A stretch of 64,000 nt of DNA. Origin: an uncultured Pseudokineococcus sp. GTDB lineage: Bacteria > Actinomycetota > Actinomycetes > Actinomycetales > Quadrisphaeraceae. Shown here in pieces: positions 22,433 through 30,989 of the stretch. Within the stretch, counting starts at the first letter, position 1, and the number at the start of each line of letters is the position of its first letter. The stretch is taken from contig NZ_CANMAA010000012.1 of NCBI RefSeq assembly GCF_947495735.1, forward strand, positions 48,829 to 112,828, in the 5' to 3' direction. Both the position numbers and the translations under genes were made by a program. The notes beneath the pieces are model-generated. The model searched no databases and was not told the DNA's origin. It worked only from the letters and a program-made list of their open reading frames with translations.

Positions 22433-22433
22433 C

Positions 22434-22460
22434 TACGGAACCGTAACCTACGGAGCCGTA
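22434..22460 (-). promoter_or_regulatory. Tandem palindromic operators at the desaturase promoter
   Basis: TACGGAACCGTA (22434-22445) and TACGGAGCCGTA (22449-22460) form a 15-bp direct repeat. Read on the minus strand, TACGGT of the proximal site ends seven bases before the GTG start and would be the -10, so a bound TetR-type dimer would cover the promoter. Confidence 0.75.
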
Positions 22461-22752
22461 ACCTGCGCTTCGCGGCGCTGGGGCGGGGCGCGTCCGGGTC
22501 GGGTCCAGGAGCGGGGCGCTCCCTCCGGGTGCCCGCTCGCCGCCGCTCTGGCTGCCTCCGTCTCTCGGGCCCGCGCGGACGGTCCCCGGACGCGCACGGG
22601 CGGCCCGGTCGTCCGGGCGGCGAGCCGGTCGCGCCCGTGCTCCACGCCTCGCGGCTCGCTGGTCCCCGCCGCACCCCGGGCCGGCCCGGGTAGCGTCGGG
22701 CGCGGCGGTCCGCGGCGCGGGACCGCCGCCCGCGGGCCCTGCGGCCCGGCGG

Positions 22753-22824
22753 TCCCCCGTGGTCCAACGGCAGGACGCCGCTCTTTGGAAGCGTGAGATC
22801 GAGGTTCGAGTCCTCGCGGGGGAG
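22753..22824 (+). tRNA. tRNA-Gln (anticodon TTG)
   Basis: 72 nt. The acceptor arms TCCCCCG and CGGGGGA pair fully; the D stem is GTCC/GGAC. The anticodon loop CTTTGGA places TTG at 22785-22787. The T arm is CGAGG-TTCGAGT-CCTCG. The top pair of the anticodon stem is a C-T mismatch. CCA is not encoded (GCC follows). A tRNA-Gln just upstream of glmU is common in actinobacteria. Confidence 0.95.
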
Positions 22825-22906
22825 CCGGGGCGGGCGCGACCGGGGCAGGGGCCCGCGGCCCGGCGCCGGCCCGCTCTCAGGGGGCCGGGCGGTCGCGGCC
22901 GAGCGG

Positions 22907-22912
22907 TAGGGT
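22907..22912 (+). promoter_or_regulatory. Possible -10 of glmU
   Basis: TAGGGT about 100 bp before the glmU GTG, after the tRNA. No clear -35 is seen; this would give a leader of roughly 90 nt rich in CCCC runs. Confidence 0.35.
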
Positions 22913-23011
22913 CGCCGCCGTCCCTCGCCCGACGCCCCAGCCCTCCGGGCGCCCCAGTCCTCCCCGCAGCCCCAGTCCCCCCGTACCCGCCGCCCCGAGG
23001 AGCCCGCTCGC

Positions 23012-24499
23012 GTGAGCAGCCCCAGGCCCCGCGCCGTCGTCGTCCTCGCCGCGGGTGAGGGCACCCGGATGCGCTCGGCCCTCCCGAAGGTCCTGCACCC
23101 CCTGGCCGGCCGGAGCCTGCTCGGCCACGCGGTGGTCGCCGCCCGCGGGGTCGACCCGGAGCACCTGGTGGTGGTGGTGCGCCACGAGGGCGAGCGCGTC
23201 GCCGCCCACGCCCGCGAGGTGGACCCGGACGTGCTGGTCGCCGAGCAGGACGAGGTGCCGGGGACCGGCCGCGCCGTCCTCTGCGCGCTCGAGGCGCTGC
23301 GCGGGGAGGGGGTCGTCCTCACGGGGACGGTCCTGGTCACCTACGGCGACGTCCCGCTGCTCCAGCCGGCCACCCTGGGCGACCTCGTCGCCGAGCACGA
23401 GGCCCGCGGGAACGCCGTCACCGTCCTGTCCGCCGAGCCCGAGGACGCGACCGGCCTGGGGCGCGTGGTGCGCGGCGCGGACGGCGGGGTCGAGCGGATC
23501 GTGGAGCACAAGGACGCGACCGAGGGCGAGCGCGCCGTCCGCGAGGTCAACACCGGCATCTACGCCTTCGACGCCGCGACGCTCGCGGACGTCCTCACCC
23601 GGGTGCGCAGCGACAACGCGCAGGGCGAGGTCTACCTGACCGACGTCCTCGCGATCGCCCGCGGCGACGGGCTCGCCGTCGCGGCCCTGCCGGTGGAGGA
23701 CGTCGCCCAGACCGACGGCGTCAACGACCGGGTGCAGCTGGCCCGGGCGGGCGTGGAGCTCAACCGCCGGCTGCTCGAGCGGTGGATGCGCGCGGGCGTC
23801 ACCGTCGTGGACCCGGCGACCACCTGGGTCGACGTCGACGTCGAGCTCGCACCCGACGTCCGGCTCGAGCCGGGGGTGCAGCTCCTGGGCTCCACGCGCG
23901 TCGCCGGGGGCGCCGTCGTGGGCCCCGACAGCACGCTGCGGGACTGCGTCGTCGGCCCCCGCGCCTCGGTCGTGCGCACGCACGGCACGGGCGCCGAGGT
24001 GGGCGAGGGCGCCTCCGTGGGGCCCTTCAGCTTCCTGCGGCCCGGCACGCGCCTCGGCGAGGACGGGCGCATCGGGGCCTACGTCGAGACCAAGAACGCC
24101 TCGATCGGGCGGGGCTCGAAGGTGCCGCACCTGACGTACGTCGGCGACGCGGAGATCGGCGAGGGCACGAACATCGGCGCCGCCGTCGTCTTCGTCAACT
24201 ACGACGGCGTCGCCAAGCACCGCAGCAAGGTCGGCGACCACGTGCGGATCGGCAGCGACACCATGCTCGTCGCCCCCGTCGAGGTGGGCGACGGCGCCTA
24301 CACGGCCGCGGGCTCGGTCATCGACCAGGACGTGCCGCCGGGGGCGATCGGGGTCGCGCGCGCCCGCCAGCGCGTCGTCGAGGGCTGGGTCGAGCGCCGG
24401 CGCGCCGGCAGCCCCTCGGCCCTGGCCGCAGCCCGTGCGCGCAGCGCGCAGGACATTCCGACCACCAGCGACAGCGACACCTCGGGAGACGCGCGATGA
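23012..24499 (+). CDS. glmU: Bifunctional UDP-GlcNAc pyrophosphorylase / GlcN-1-P acetyltransferase
   Basis: Makes UDP-GlcNAc for peptidoglycan and, here, probably for EPS. 495 residues. The N-terminal uridyltransferase has VVVLAAGEGTRMRSALPKVLHPLAGRSL split between the nucleotide loop and the lysine motif, with VTYGDVPLL as the metal site. The C-terminal half (about 270-450) is a left-handed beta-helix of hexapeptide repeats with the acetyl-CoA site VETKNASIGRGSKVPHLTYVGDAEIG nearby. An extra 35-residue charged tail follows. The GTG start at 23012 gives the expected N-terminus. The stop overlaps the prs ATG as ATGA. Confidence 0.97.
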   Translation: MSSPRPRAVVVLAAGEGTRMRSALPKVLHPLAGRSLLGHAVVAARGVDPEHLVVVVRHEGERVAAHAREVDPDVLVAEQDEVPGTGRAVLCALEALRGEGVVLTGTVLVTYGDVPLLQPATLGDLVAEHEARGNAVTVLSAEPEDATGLGRVVRGADGGVERIVEHKDATEGERAVREVNTGIYAFDAATLADVLTRVRSDNAQGEVYLTDVLAIARGDGLAVAALPVEDVAQTDGVNDRVQLARAGVELNRRLLERWMRAGVTVVDPATTWVDVDVELAPDVRLEPGVQLLGSTRVAGGAVVGPDSTLRDCVVGPRASVVRTHGTGAEVGEGASVGPFSFLRPGTRLGEDGRIGAYVETKNASIGRGSKVPHLTYVGDAEIGEGTNIGAAVVFVNYDGVAKHRSKVGDHVRIGSDTMLVAPVEVGDGAYTAAGSVIDQDVPPGAIGVARARQRVVEGWVERRRAGSPSALAAARARSAQDIPTTSDSDTSGDAR

Positions 24500-25473
24500 C
24501 GGGTATCAAGGCGACCGGCGAGAAGCGGCTGGTCCTCGTCAGCGGACGAGCGCATCCCGAGCTGGCGGCCGAGGTCGCCGCGGAGCTGGGGGTCGAGCTC
24601 GTGCCGACGTCGGCGTACGACTTCGCCAACGGCGAGATCTACGTCCGCTTCGGCGAGTCCGTCCGCGGCGCCGACGCGTTCGTGCTGCAGAGCCACACGG
24701 CGCCCATCAACCAGTGGCTCATGGAGCAGCTGCTCATGGTGGACGCGCTCAAGCGGGCCTCGGCCAAGCGCACCACGGTGGTGGCACCCTTCTTCCCCTA
24801 CGCGCGCCAGGACAAGAAGCACCGCGGCCGGGAGCCGATCTCCTCGCGCCTGGTCGCGGACATGTACAAGACGGCCGGCGCCAACCGGCTCATGAGCGTC
24901 GACCTGCACACGGCGCAGATCCAGGGCTTCTTCGACGGCCCGGTGGACCACCTGTGGGCCATGCCCCTGCTGGCCGACCACATCGGCTCGCGCGTCGACC
25001 GGGCCGACCTCACGGTGGTGTCCCCGGACGCCGGCCGCGTCCGCCTGGCCGACCAGTGGTCGGACCGCCTGGGCGCCCCGCTGGCGATCATCCACAAGCG
25101 CCGCGACCCCACGGTCCCCAACCAGGTCAAGGTGCACGAGCTCGTCGGCGAGGTCGAGGGCCGCACGTGCGTGCTGGTGGACGACATGATCGACACCGGC
25201 GGCACCATCGTGCAGGCGGCGGAGGCGCTCGTGGAGAACGGCGCCGCGCAGGTGCTCGTCGCGGCGACCCACGCGGTCCTGTCCGGGCCGGCGGTGGCGC
25301 GGCTGCGCGACAGTCCCATCGTCGAGATGGTGACGACGAACACCCTGCCCATCGCCGAGGAGAGCCGCTTCCCGCAGCTCACCGTCCTGTCCATCGCCCC
25401 CCTGCTGGCCCGGGCCATCCGCGCCGTGTTCGACGAGGGCTCGGTCACGAGCCTCTTCGACGGCAACAGCTGA
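24496..25473 (+). CDS. prs: Ribose-phosphate pyrophosphokinase
   Basis: Makes PRPP from ribose-5-phosphate and ATP for nucleotide, His and Trp synthesis. 325 residues. Class I features include SYDFANGEIYVRF-like substrate contacts, the flexible loop FFPYARQDKKHRGREPISSRL, the metal/ATP region SVDLHTAQIQGFF and the PRPP loop CVLVDDMIDTGGTIVQAAEAL. The ATGA overlap with glmU means translational coupling; glmU-prs is a conserved pair. Confidence 0.97.
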   Translation: MTGIKATGEKRLVLVSGRAHPELAAEVAAELGVELVPTSAYDFANGEIYVRFGESVRGADAFVLQSHTAPINQWLMEQLLMVDALKRASAKRTTVVAPFFPYARQDKKHRGREPISSRLVADMYKTAGANRLMSVDLHTAQIQGFFDGPVDHLWAMPLLADHIGSRVDRADLTVVSPDAGRVRLADQWSDRLGAPLAIIHKRRDPTVPNQVKVHELVGEVEGRTCVLVDDMIDTGGTIVQAAEALVENGAAQVLVAATHAVLSGPAVARLRDSPIVEMVTTNTLPIAEESRFPQLTVLSIAPLLARAIRAVFDEGSVTSLFDGNS

Positions 25474-25513
25474 CCCCCGCACCGCACCGGGGAGCAGGGA
25501 AGGGGAGCGGCGC

Positions 25514-25978
25514 GTGCGCCTGACCGCCAAGACCGACTACGCGCTGCGCGCGGTGTGCCAGCTCGCCTCCCGCCCGGGCGGCGCCACGAGCGACCGCGTC
25601 TCCGAGGCGGAGGCCATCCCGCAGCGCTTCCTCGAGGCCATCCTCCGCGACCTGCGCCGGGCCGGTCTGGTGACCAGCCGGCGCGGGCCGGACGGCGGCC
25701 ACGCGCTCGCCGTGGACCCGGAGCAGCTCACGGTCGCCGACGTCATCCGGGCCATCGACGGGCCGCTGGCGCTCGTGCGCAACCTACGCCCCGAGCAGCT
25801 CGACTACCGCGGCGCCTCCGTCGCGCTGCAGGACGTCTGGGTGGCCCTGCGGGCCAGCGAGCGCGCCATCCTCGAGGCGACCACGGTCGCCATGGTCGTG
25901 CGCGACGACCTGCCCGACGTCGTGGTCGAGCACCTGCCGGAGCGGCGCCCGTCCTACGAGATCGGGATGGACATCTAG
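25514..25978 (+). CDS. Rrf2-family transcriptional regulator lacking cluster cysteines
   Basis: 154 residues. The winged helix MRLTAKTDYALRAVCQLA, with recognition helix IPQRFLEAILRDLRRAGLVTSRRGPDGGHAL, is typical Rrf2. The three Cys that bind Fe-S in IscR/NsrR are absent (only one Cys, at 15), which places it with CymR-like cysteine or other metabolite sensors. The GTG start has GGGGAG upstream. The next gene is a TauE/SafE exporter, and sulfate-activation genes lie 15 kb away, so a sulfur-related role is a reasonable inference. Confidence 0.88.
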   Translation: MRLTAKTDYALRAVCQLASRPGGATSDRVSEAEAIPQRFLEAILRDLRRAGLVTSRRGPDGGHALAVDPEQLTVADVIRAIDGPLALVRNLRPEQLDYRGASVALQDVWVALRASERAILEATTVAMVVRDDLPDVVVEHLPERRPSYEIGMDI

Positions 25979-26068
25979 CCCGTCCCGTCCCTCCTGCGGC
26001 GTCCGCTCCCTGAGACCACCCGGTCCGGCCCTTGCGCTCCGCCCGGAGACCGGCTTCGCTCACGATGA

Positions 26069-26100
26069 TTCCCGAGTGATCTGGTCGACTTAATAGGAGT
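26069..26100 (+). promoter_or_regulatory. Promoter of the TauE/SafE gene
   Basis: An AT-richer patch in very GC-rich DNA: TTCCCG (26069-26074) and TAATAG (26091-26096) with 16-bp spacing. GGAG overlaps the end and serves as the ribosome binding site for the ATG at 26105. It is a likely target of the adjacent Rrf2 protein. Confidence 0.45.
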
Positions 26101-26104
26101 GAGC

Positions 26105-27031
26105 ATGCGCGGATGGATCGTCCTGGCCCTGGTGGGCCTCGCGGCCCAGCTCGTGGACGGCAGCCTCGGCATGGCCTACGGCGTCACCTCCACGACGCTG
26201 CTCATCGCCTCGGGGACCTCCCCGGCGCTGGCCTCGGCGTCCGTGCACCTGGCCGAGATCGGCACCACGCTGGCGTCCGGCGCCTCCCACTGGCGGTTCG
26301 GCAACGTCGACTGGCGCATCGTCGGGCGCCTCGCCGTGCCGGGCGCCGTCGGCGCCTTCCTGGGCGCGACGGCGCTGAGCAGCCTGTCGACCGAGTCGGC
26401 CGCCCCCTACACGGCGGGCGTCCTGCTGGCCCTCGGCGTGTACGTCGGTGTCCGCTTCACCACGGGCTCGCTGGTGCGGCGGCCCGGCCGGGTGCGCTCG
26501 CGCTTCCTCGTCCCCGTGGGCCTGTTCGGCGGCTTCCTCGACGCCAGCGGCGGTGGCGGGTGGGGTCCGGTGGCCACCCCGGCGCTGCTCGGCTCGGGCC
26601 AGGTCGAGCCCCGCAAGGTCGTGGGCTCGGTGGACACCTCGGAGTTCGTCGTCGCGGTCGCGGCCAGCCTCGGCTTCCTCCTCGGCCTGGGCACGGCCGG
26701 CCTCGACCTCGCGGTCGTCTCGGCCCTGCTCGTGGGCGGCGTCGTCGCGGCGCCGGTGGCCGCCTGGATCGTGCGCTACCTGCCGGCGCGCGTCCTCGGC
26801 GCCGCCGTGGGCGGCGTCATCGTGGTGACCAACTCCCGCACCCTGCTGCGCGCCCTCGACCTGGAGGCGGCCGCCGGCGTCGTGGTGTACCCGGTGCTGC
26901 TCCTGCTGTGGGCGGCGGCCGTCGTCTACGCCGTCCGCCGCCACCGCCGCGAGCGCGCCCTCGGCCAGGACGCCGGCTGGGGAGCGGCAGACCCCGACGA
27001 CGAGCGCGAGCTGGCCTCCGCCCGCAGGTGA
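26105..27031 (+). CDS. TauE/SafE-family sulfite/sulfonate exporter
   Basis: 308-residue membrane protein with about eight hydrophobic spans. The N-terminal repeat contains AAQLVDGSLGMAYGVTSTTLL and the second repeat GLFGGFLDASGGGGWGPVATPALL, the paired signatures of the family. It probably exports sulfite or a small organosulfur anion. The ATG at 26105 is preferred over the GTG at 26099 because the GGAG ribosome binding site is better spaced. It is downstream of, and probably controlled by, the Rrf2 regulator. Confidence 0.88.
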   Translation: MRGWIVLALVGLAAQLVDGSLGMAYGVTSTTLLIASGTSPALASASVHLAEIGTTLASGASHWRFGNVDWRIVGRLAVPGAVGAFLGATALSSLSTESAAPYTAGVLLALGVYVGVRFTTGSLVRRPGRVRSRFLVPVGLFGGFLDASGGGGWGPVATPALLGSGQVEPRKVVGSVDTSEFVVAVAASLGFLLGLGTAGLDLAVVSALLVGGVVAAPVAAWIVRYLPARVLGAAVGGVIVVTNSRTLLRALDLEAAAGVVVYPVLLLLWAAAVVYAVRRHRRERALGQDAGWGAADPDDERELASARR

Positions 27032-27083
27032 CCAGGGCGGCGGCCGGTCGTGAGAGGCCCGGCCCGGTCCGCGACCGGCTGGC

Positions 27084-27089
27084 TAGGCT
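27084..27089 (+). promoter_or_regulatory. Possible -10 of EPS block 1
   Basis: TAGGCT about 100 bp before the first EPS gene, in a 158-nt gap. No convincing -35. Confidence 0.3.
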
Positions 27090-27189
27090 CGGGTGCGGCC
27101 GCCCGCGCGAGACCAGCTGGCGGCCGTTCGCCCACATCCCGCGGCGCTGGTGGACCGTGCCGGCCCCGGCAGACCGAGACAGGGGGAGC

Positions 27190-28056
27190 ATGCGTCTCCA
27201 CGTCCTCTACAGGACCCGCCCGGGGCAGAACCGCAAGGCCCGCCCGGACTTCTACTCGCGATCGGTGGCCCTCGCCTCCCTGCGGCGCTCGGTGGAGGAG
27301 TCCGGGGAGGCGGTCCGGATCTCGTTCGTGGCGGACGGCGGTCTGCCGGACGAGCTGGCCGGGGCGGTCCGCGAGGGGGAGCGGGTGCACCTCGTGAGCG
27401 GGGGGTCCGCCGCGGCGAGCATGCGCGCCTGCGTGCGCGTGGCCGAGGGTCTGGCGCGCGAGGACGACGGCGACGTCCTGTACTGGCTGGCGGAGGACGA
27501 CTACCTCTACCGGCCGGACGCCGTCGCCTCGCTGCTGGCGGCGGCGGCGGCCATCCCGGAGGCCGACTACCTCACCCTGTACACGGCGGACGGCTCCGCG
27601 TGGTTCGCGACCCACCCGAGCCAGCCCTCCCGCGACGTCCCGTCACTGCCGGGCGGCCCGGTCGAGGTGCACGGCTCCGTGTGGGACAGGGTGCGCGGGA
27701 CGACCTCAACCTTTGGGGTGCGCTCGCGGGCGCTGCGCGAGGACGGCTGGCTGCTGCGCCTCGCCTCGCGCGCCGGGTCGCCGATCGACGGCGCCACCTG
27801 GCACTCCGTGCAGGGCATGGAGCCGTACTCCTGGCGCCACCTGCACCGCGACCTCGCCCCGAGGCGCTCCGTGCGGGGCGTCGGCAAGGTGGTGGTCAAG
27901 CCGGTGATGCGTGTCGTAGTCAACCTCGCCAGCCACCGCCGCGCCCGTGCCGGCCGGGTCCTGGTCGCGCCCCGCGAGGACCTGGCGATGCACCTGGAGG
28001 TTGGGCTGCTGCCGGCGGGCGGTGACTGGGAGCGGCTCGCCGAGGAGACGCCGTGA
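27190..28056 (+). CDS. Putative GT-A-type glycosyltransferase, EPS block 1
   Basis: 288 residues, soluble. Visible features are an N-terminal beta strand LHVLYRTRPG, an acidic EDDYLYRPDAV motif (about 104-114) that would be the metal/nucleotide DXD-like site, and a basic C-terminal region with LAPRRSVRGVGKVVVKP. It is distant from well-known families, so the assignment rests on the acidic motif and on its place as first gene of the EPS block. The ATG at 27190 has AGGGGGAGC as ribosome binding site. Its end overlaps the next gene as GTGA. A short lower-GC patch with rare codons occurs near 27705-27720. Confidence 0.65.
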   Translation: MRLHVLYRTRPGQNRKARPDFYSRSVALASLRRSVEESGEAVRISFVADGGLPDELAGAVREGERVHLVSGGSAAASMRACVRVAEGLAREDDGDVLYWLAEDDYLYRPDAVASLLAAAAAIPEADYLTLYTADGSAWFATHPSQPSRDVPSLPGGPVEVHGSVWDRVRGTTSTFGVRSRALREDGWLLRLASRAGSPIDGATWHSVQGMEPYSWRHLHRDLAPRRSVRGVGKVVVKPVMRVVVNLASHRRARAGRVLVAPREDLAMHLEVGLLPAGGDWERLAEETP

Positions 28057-29225
28057 CGCGCCGCGCCGCGCGGAGCGCCCCGTCGGTGGCCGTCAACGCC
28101 CGCTTCCTCCTCCCGGGGGACCAGCTCGAGGGTCTCGGGCGCTTCACGGACGAGACGCTCAAGCGCATGGTCCGCGACCACCCGGACGTGACCTTCCACC
28201 TGCTGCACGACCGCCGCGCCGATCCCCGATACCGCTACGGGCCCAACGTCGTGCAGCACGTGCTGCCTCCGCCGGCGCGCCACCCGGTCCTGTGGGCCGC
28301 GTGGTTCGAGGGCGCCGTCGCCGCGTGGCTGCTCGCGCACCGCCCCGCCGTCCTGCTGAGCCCGGACGGGTTCACCACGCTCGCGACGCGCGTGCCGCGC
28401 GTGACGGTGGTGCACGACCTCGCGTTCGAGCACTTCCCCGAGGACGTGACGCCCCTGGTCGGCGCGTACTACCGCCGCATGACGCCCCGCTACGTGCGGG
28501 CGTCGTCCCGGGTGGTGGCGGTCAGCCGGGCCACCCGGGACGACGTGGTGAGCACCTACGGGACCGACCCCGAGGACATCGCGGTCGTGCCCAACGCCGT
28601 GGACGCCCGCTTCGCCCCGGTGGGGGAGGGCGAGGCGGCCGAGCTGCGCGCCCGCTGGGCGCAGGACCACCCCTACCTCCTGTTCGTCGGCGCCCTGCAG
28701 CCCCGCAAGAACCTCGTGACCCTGCTGCGCGCCTTCGACCGCTTCCGCGACGAGACGGGCTCGCAGACCCGTCTCGTCGTGGCCGGGCGCTCGGCGTGGA
28801 AGGCCGGCCCGACCCTCGAGGCGTACGAGGCGATGGCGCACCGCGACGCCGTCCTCCTCCCCGGGCGGGTGCCCGACGAGGACCTGCCCGGGCTCTACGC
28901 GGGTGCCCGCGCGACCGTCTTCATCCCGCACTTCGAGGGCTTCGGGCTGCCCGTGCTGGAGGCGCAGGCCTCCGGCTCACCGGTGCTCACCTCCGACCGC
29001 AGCTCCATGCCCGAGGTGGCCGGCGACGGGGCGCTGCTCGTCGACCCCCTCGACGTGGCCGCGGTCGCCGGCTGCCTCGCGCGCCTGGACTCCGAGCCGG
29101 ACCTGCGGCAGGACCTGGTCCGGCGGGGGAGCGCCAACGCGCAGCGCTACTCCTGGGACCGGAGCGCGCGCCTCCTGTGGGACGAGCTCGTCCGCGCCTC
29201 GGGGGGCCGGCTGCCGGCCTCCTAG
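28053..29225 (+). CDS. GT4-family glycosyltransferase
   Basis: 390 residues, GT-B fold. The C-terminal donor domain shows FVGALQPRKNLVTLLRAF and the family E-x7-E motif in PHFEGFGLPVLEAQASGSPVLTS split over two helices, then SSMPEVAGDGALLVDPLD. It likely adds a sugar (mannosyltransferase-like by overall pattern) to the lipid-linked EPS repeat. The start overlaps the previous gene by four bases. Its TAG stop and the stop of the convergent GH26 gene share the same CTAG tetranucleotide. Confidence 0.88.
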   Translation: MTRRAARSAPSVAVNARFLLPGDQLEGLGRFTDETLKRMVRDHPDVTFHLLHDRRADPRYRYGPNVVQHVLPPPARHPVLWAAWFEGAVAAWLLAHRPAVLLSPDGFTTLATRVPRVTVVHDLAFEHFPEDVTPLVGAYYRRMTPRYVRASSRVVAVSRATRDDVVSTYGTDPEDIAVVPNAVDARFAPVGEGEAAELRARWAQDHPYLLFVGALQPRKNLVTLLRAFDRFRDETGSQTRLVVAGRSAWKAGPTLEAYEAMAHRDAVLLPGRVPDEDLPGLYAGARATVFIPHFEGFGLPVLEAQASGSPVLTSDRSSMPEVAGDGALLVDPLDVAAVAGCLARLDSEPDLRQDLVRRGSANAQRYSWDRSARLLWDELVRASGGRLPAS

Positions 29226-30814
29226 ACCCCCGGCGCCACGCACTGGCCCGTCGGCGGGGCGGCCGTGGGCGTGCTGGTCGTCGGCGTGCTGGTCGTGGGC
29301 GTGCTGGGCTGGGACCACGCGCGCCGGTAGGCCTCCGCGGACAGGGGCAGGCGGACCGTGGGGTTCAGCTGGAAGTCGCCCTCGGTGCCCCAGCAGTTGA
29401 AGAGCGACTCGTAGAGCACCTCGCCCGGGCCCGTGCCGCCGTTCTCGGCGAAGAACCGGTGCATGCGCTCGACGAAGACGGGCGAGTCACCCTGGGACGC
29501 GTTGCCGGACCACTCGGAGACCGACAGCGGCAGGCCCTGCGACCTCGCGTACTCCAGGTGCCGCTGCAGGCCCTTGGGAGCGCCGAACCCGTCGCGCTGG
29601 AGCACGGCGGCGTCCCACTCGGCGTGGGTGGAGACCGCGGGCCACTGGTTGTAGTAGTCGACGCCGAGGACGTCGACGTGCGCGGCGCCCGGGAAGGTCG
29701 TCCGCCAGTCCACGCCCGACCCGACCGACTCGCGGTTGACGTTGAAGACGAGCTTCGCGCCGGGGAGCACCTCTCGCTGGATGGCCCGGAAGCGCTTCCA
29801 GCTGGTGACGAAGTCGGCCCTGGAGGCGGCGTCGACCTTCCAGGGGTACCAGTCGCCGTTCATCTCGTGGGCGAAGCGGACGTAGGTGGTGCCGGTGCTC
29901 GAGCGGCGCAGCTCCGCCAGCTTCGTCATCGAGGTCCGCCACCGGGCGTCGTAGGCGCCGGTCGCCGCGCGCGCCCAGGACTCGCCCGCGCCGAAGGCGC
30001 CGACGGCGACGTCGAGGTCGCCCCTCCAGGCGCCGTGCTCCCCGCCGGGCTGCAGCGTCCAGAAGTTCGTCATGGCCGCGTTGTCGTCCGCCCACGTGGT
30101 GACGAGCTCGAGCGGACGGCCCCGCCAGGTCCCGAAGGCGCCGTCGGCGGCCCCCGCGCAGGAGCTGCCCGAGACCCAGGTCCGCGCCGCGGTCGTCTCC
30201 GTCGGGGTGGTGGCCGGTGCGGCGGCGACCGGCGCGGCCGCCGGCACGGCCCGGACCTGCACGGCGCTGACGACGGCCTTGTCCTGCGAGGCCGTGAACG
30301 CGAGGTCGAGGCGGCCGTCGACGACCCGCACCCGCACCGTGCGGTCCACGGCCCCCAGGCGTCCCCCGGCCGCGTGGACGTCGACGGCGGAGAGGACGCG
30401 CGTCCCCTCGGCCGACACGTCGAAGACGCGCCGGCCGTCCGCGGTCCAGTAGGGCTCGACCATCTTCAGCGTGACGTCGTAGTCGCCCGCCTGCGGCACC
30501 GCGGTGCTCCACCCCGTCATGCCGTAGCGGTAGCTGCGGTAGAGGGCCGGGTCGCTCGTCCCGCTGACGGCGGTGGTGGAGGCGAGCGTGCGGCGGGTGC
30601 CGCCGGTGAAGCCCGAGTCCGCCGACCAGGTGGCGCCCGCGGAGTCCACTACCGGCGCGGTCGAGGTGCTCGTGCGCACGGCGAACCCGTCGGCGGCCGA
30701 GGCCGTCGTCGCAGACGCGGTGGCGAGCGCGGAGCAGGTGAGGACGGTCGCCAGGGCGGCGACACGTCGGGACGGGCGGCGTCGATGGCGGGAGCTGGCG
30801 ACCACGGGGAGCAC
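29222..30814 (-). CDS. Secreted malectin-like/GH26-like glycoside hydrolase
   Basis: 530 residues. Tat/Sec-like signal peptide (SRHRRRPSRR then a hydrophobic core, cleavage near ASA-ADG at 40). Residues about 43-190 form a malectin-like carbohydrate-binding domain (YGMTGWSTAVPQAGDYDVTL, VSAEGTRVLSAVDV). After an Ala/Pro/Thr linker, the catalytic domain (about 215-495) is GH26-like: acid/base Glu317 in RFAHEMNGDWYPW and nucleophile Glu434 in SVSEWSGNAS. A short Thr/Pro/Ser repeat and one Cys end the protein. GH26 enzymes cleave beta-mannans and related glycans. Position inside the EPS block suggests processing of the polymer made here. It is transcribed against its neighbours. Confidence 0.82.
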   Translation of the reverse strand: MLPVVASSRHRRRPSRRVAALATVLTCSALATASATTASAADGFAVRTSTSTAPVVDSAGATWSADSGFTGGTRRTLASTTAVSGTSDPALYRSYRYGMTGWSTAVPQAGDYDVTLKMVEPYWTADGRRVFDVSAEGTRVLSAVDVHAAGGRLGAVDRTVRVRVVDGRLDLAFTASQDKAVVSAVQVRAVPAAAPVAAAPATTPTETTAARTWVSGSSCAGAADGAFGTWRGRPLELVTTWADDNAAMTNFWTLQPGGEHGAWRGDLDVAVGAFGAGESWARAATGAYDARWRTSMTKLAELRRSSTGTTYVRFAHEMNGDWYPWKVDAASRADFVTSWKRFRAIQREVLPGAKLVFNVNRESVGSGVDWRTTFPGAAHVDVLGVDYYNQWPAVSTHAEWDAAVLQRDGFGAPKGLQRHLEYARSQGLPLSVSEWSGNASQGDSPVFVERMHRFFAENGGTGPGEVLYESLFNCWGTEGDFQLNPTVRLPLSAEAYRRAWSQPSTPTTSTPTTSTPTAAPPTGQCVAPGV

Positions 30815-30989
30815 CTCTTCGGTGTCGGAGGGAGCGCGCCGGGAGTCCGGTGCGCCCCTCCGACCTCGCCGCCGGGCTCTCGCCCCTGGACGAGCGGCCC
30901 GGGCCGCTCACCCGCCCGCACCCGCCCGTCACCCGGCCGCGGTCCGGATGGCGCACCCCGCTGGGCCGGTCGTGCGCGACCATGGGCGC

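Noticed and set aside
27190..28056. A sulfotransferase that could use the PAPS
   Set aside because: No PAPS-binding loop was seen; the acidic EDD motif fits a GT-A glycosyltransferase better.
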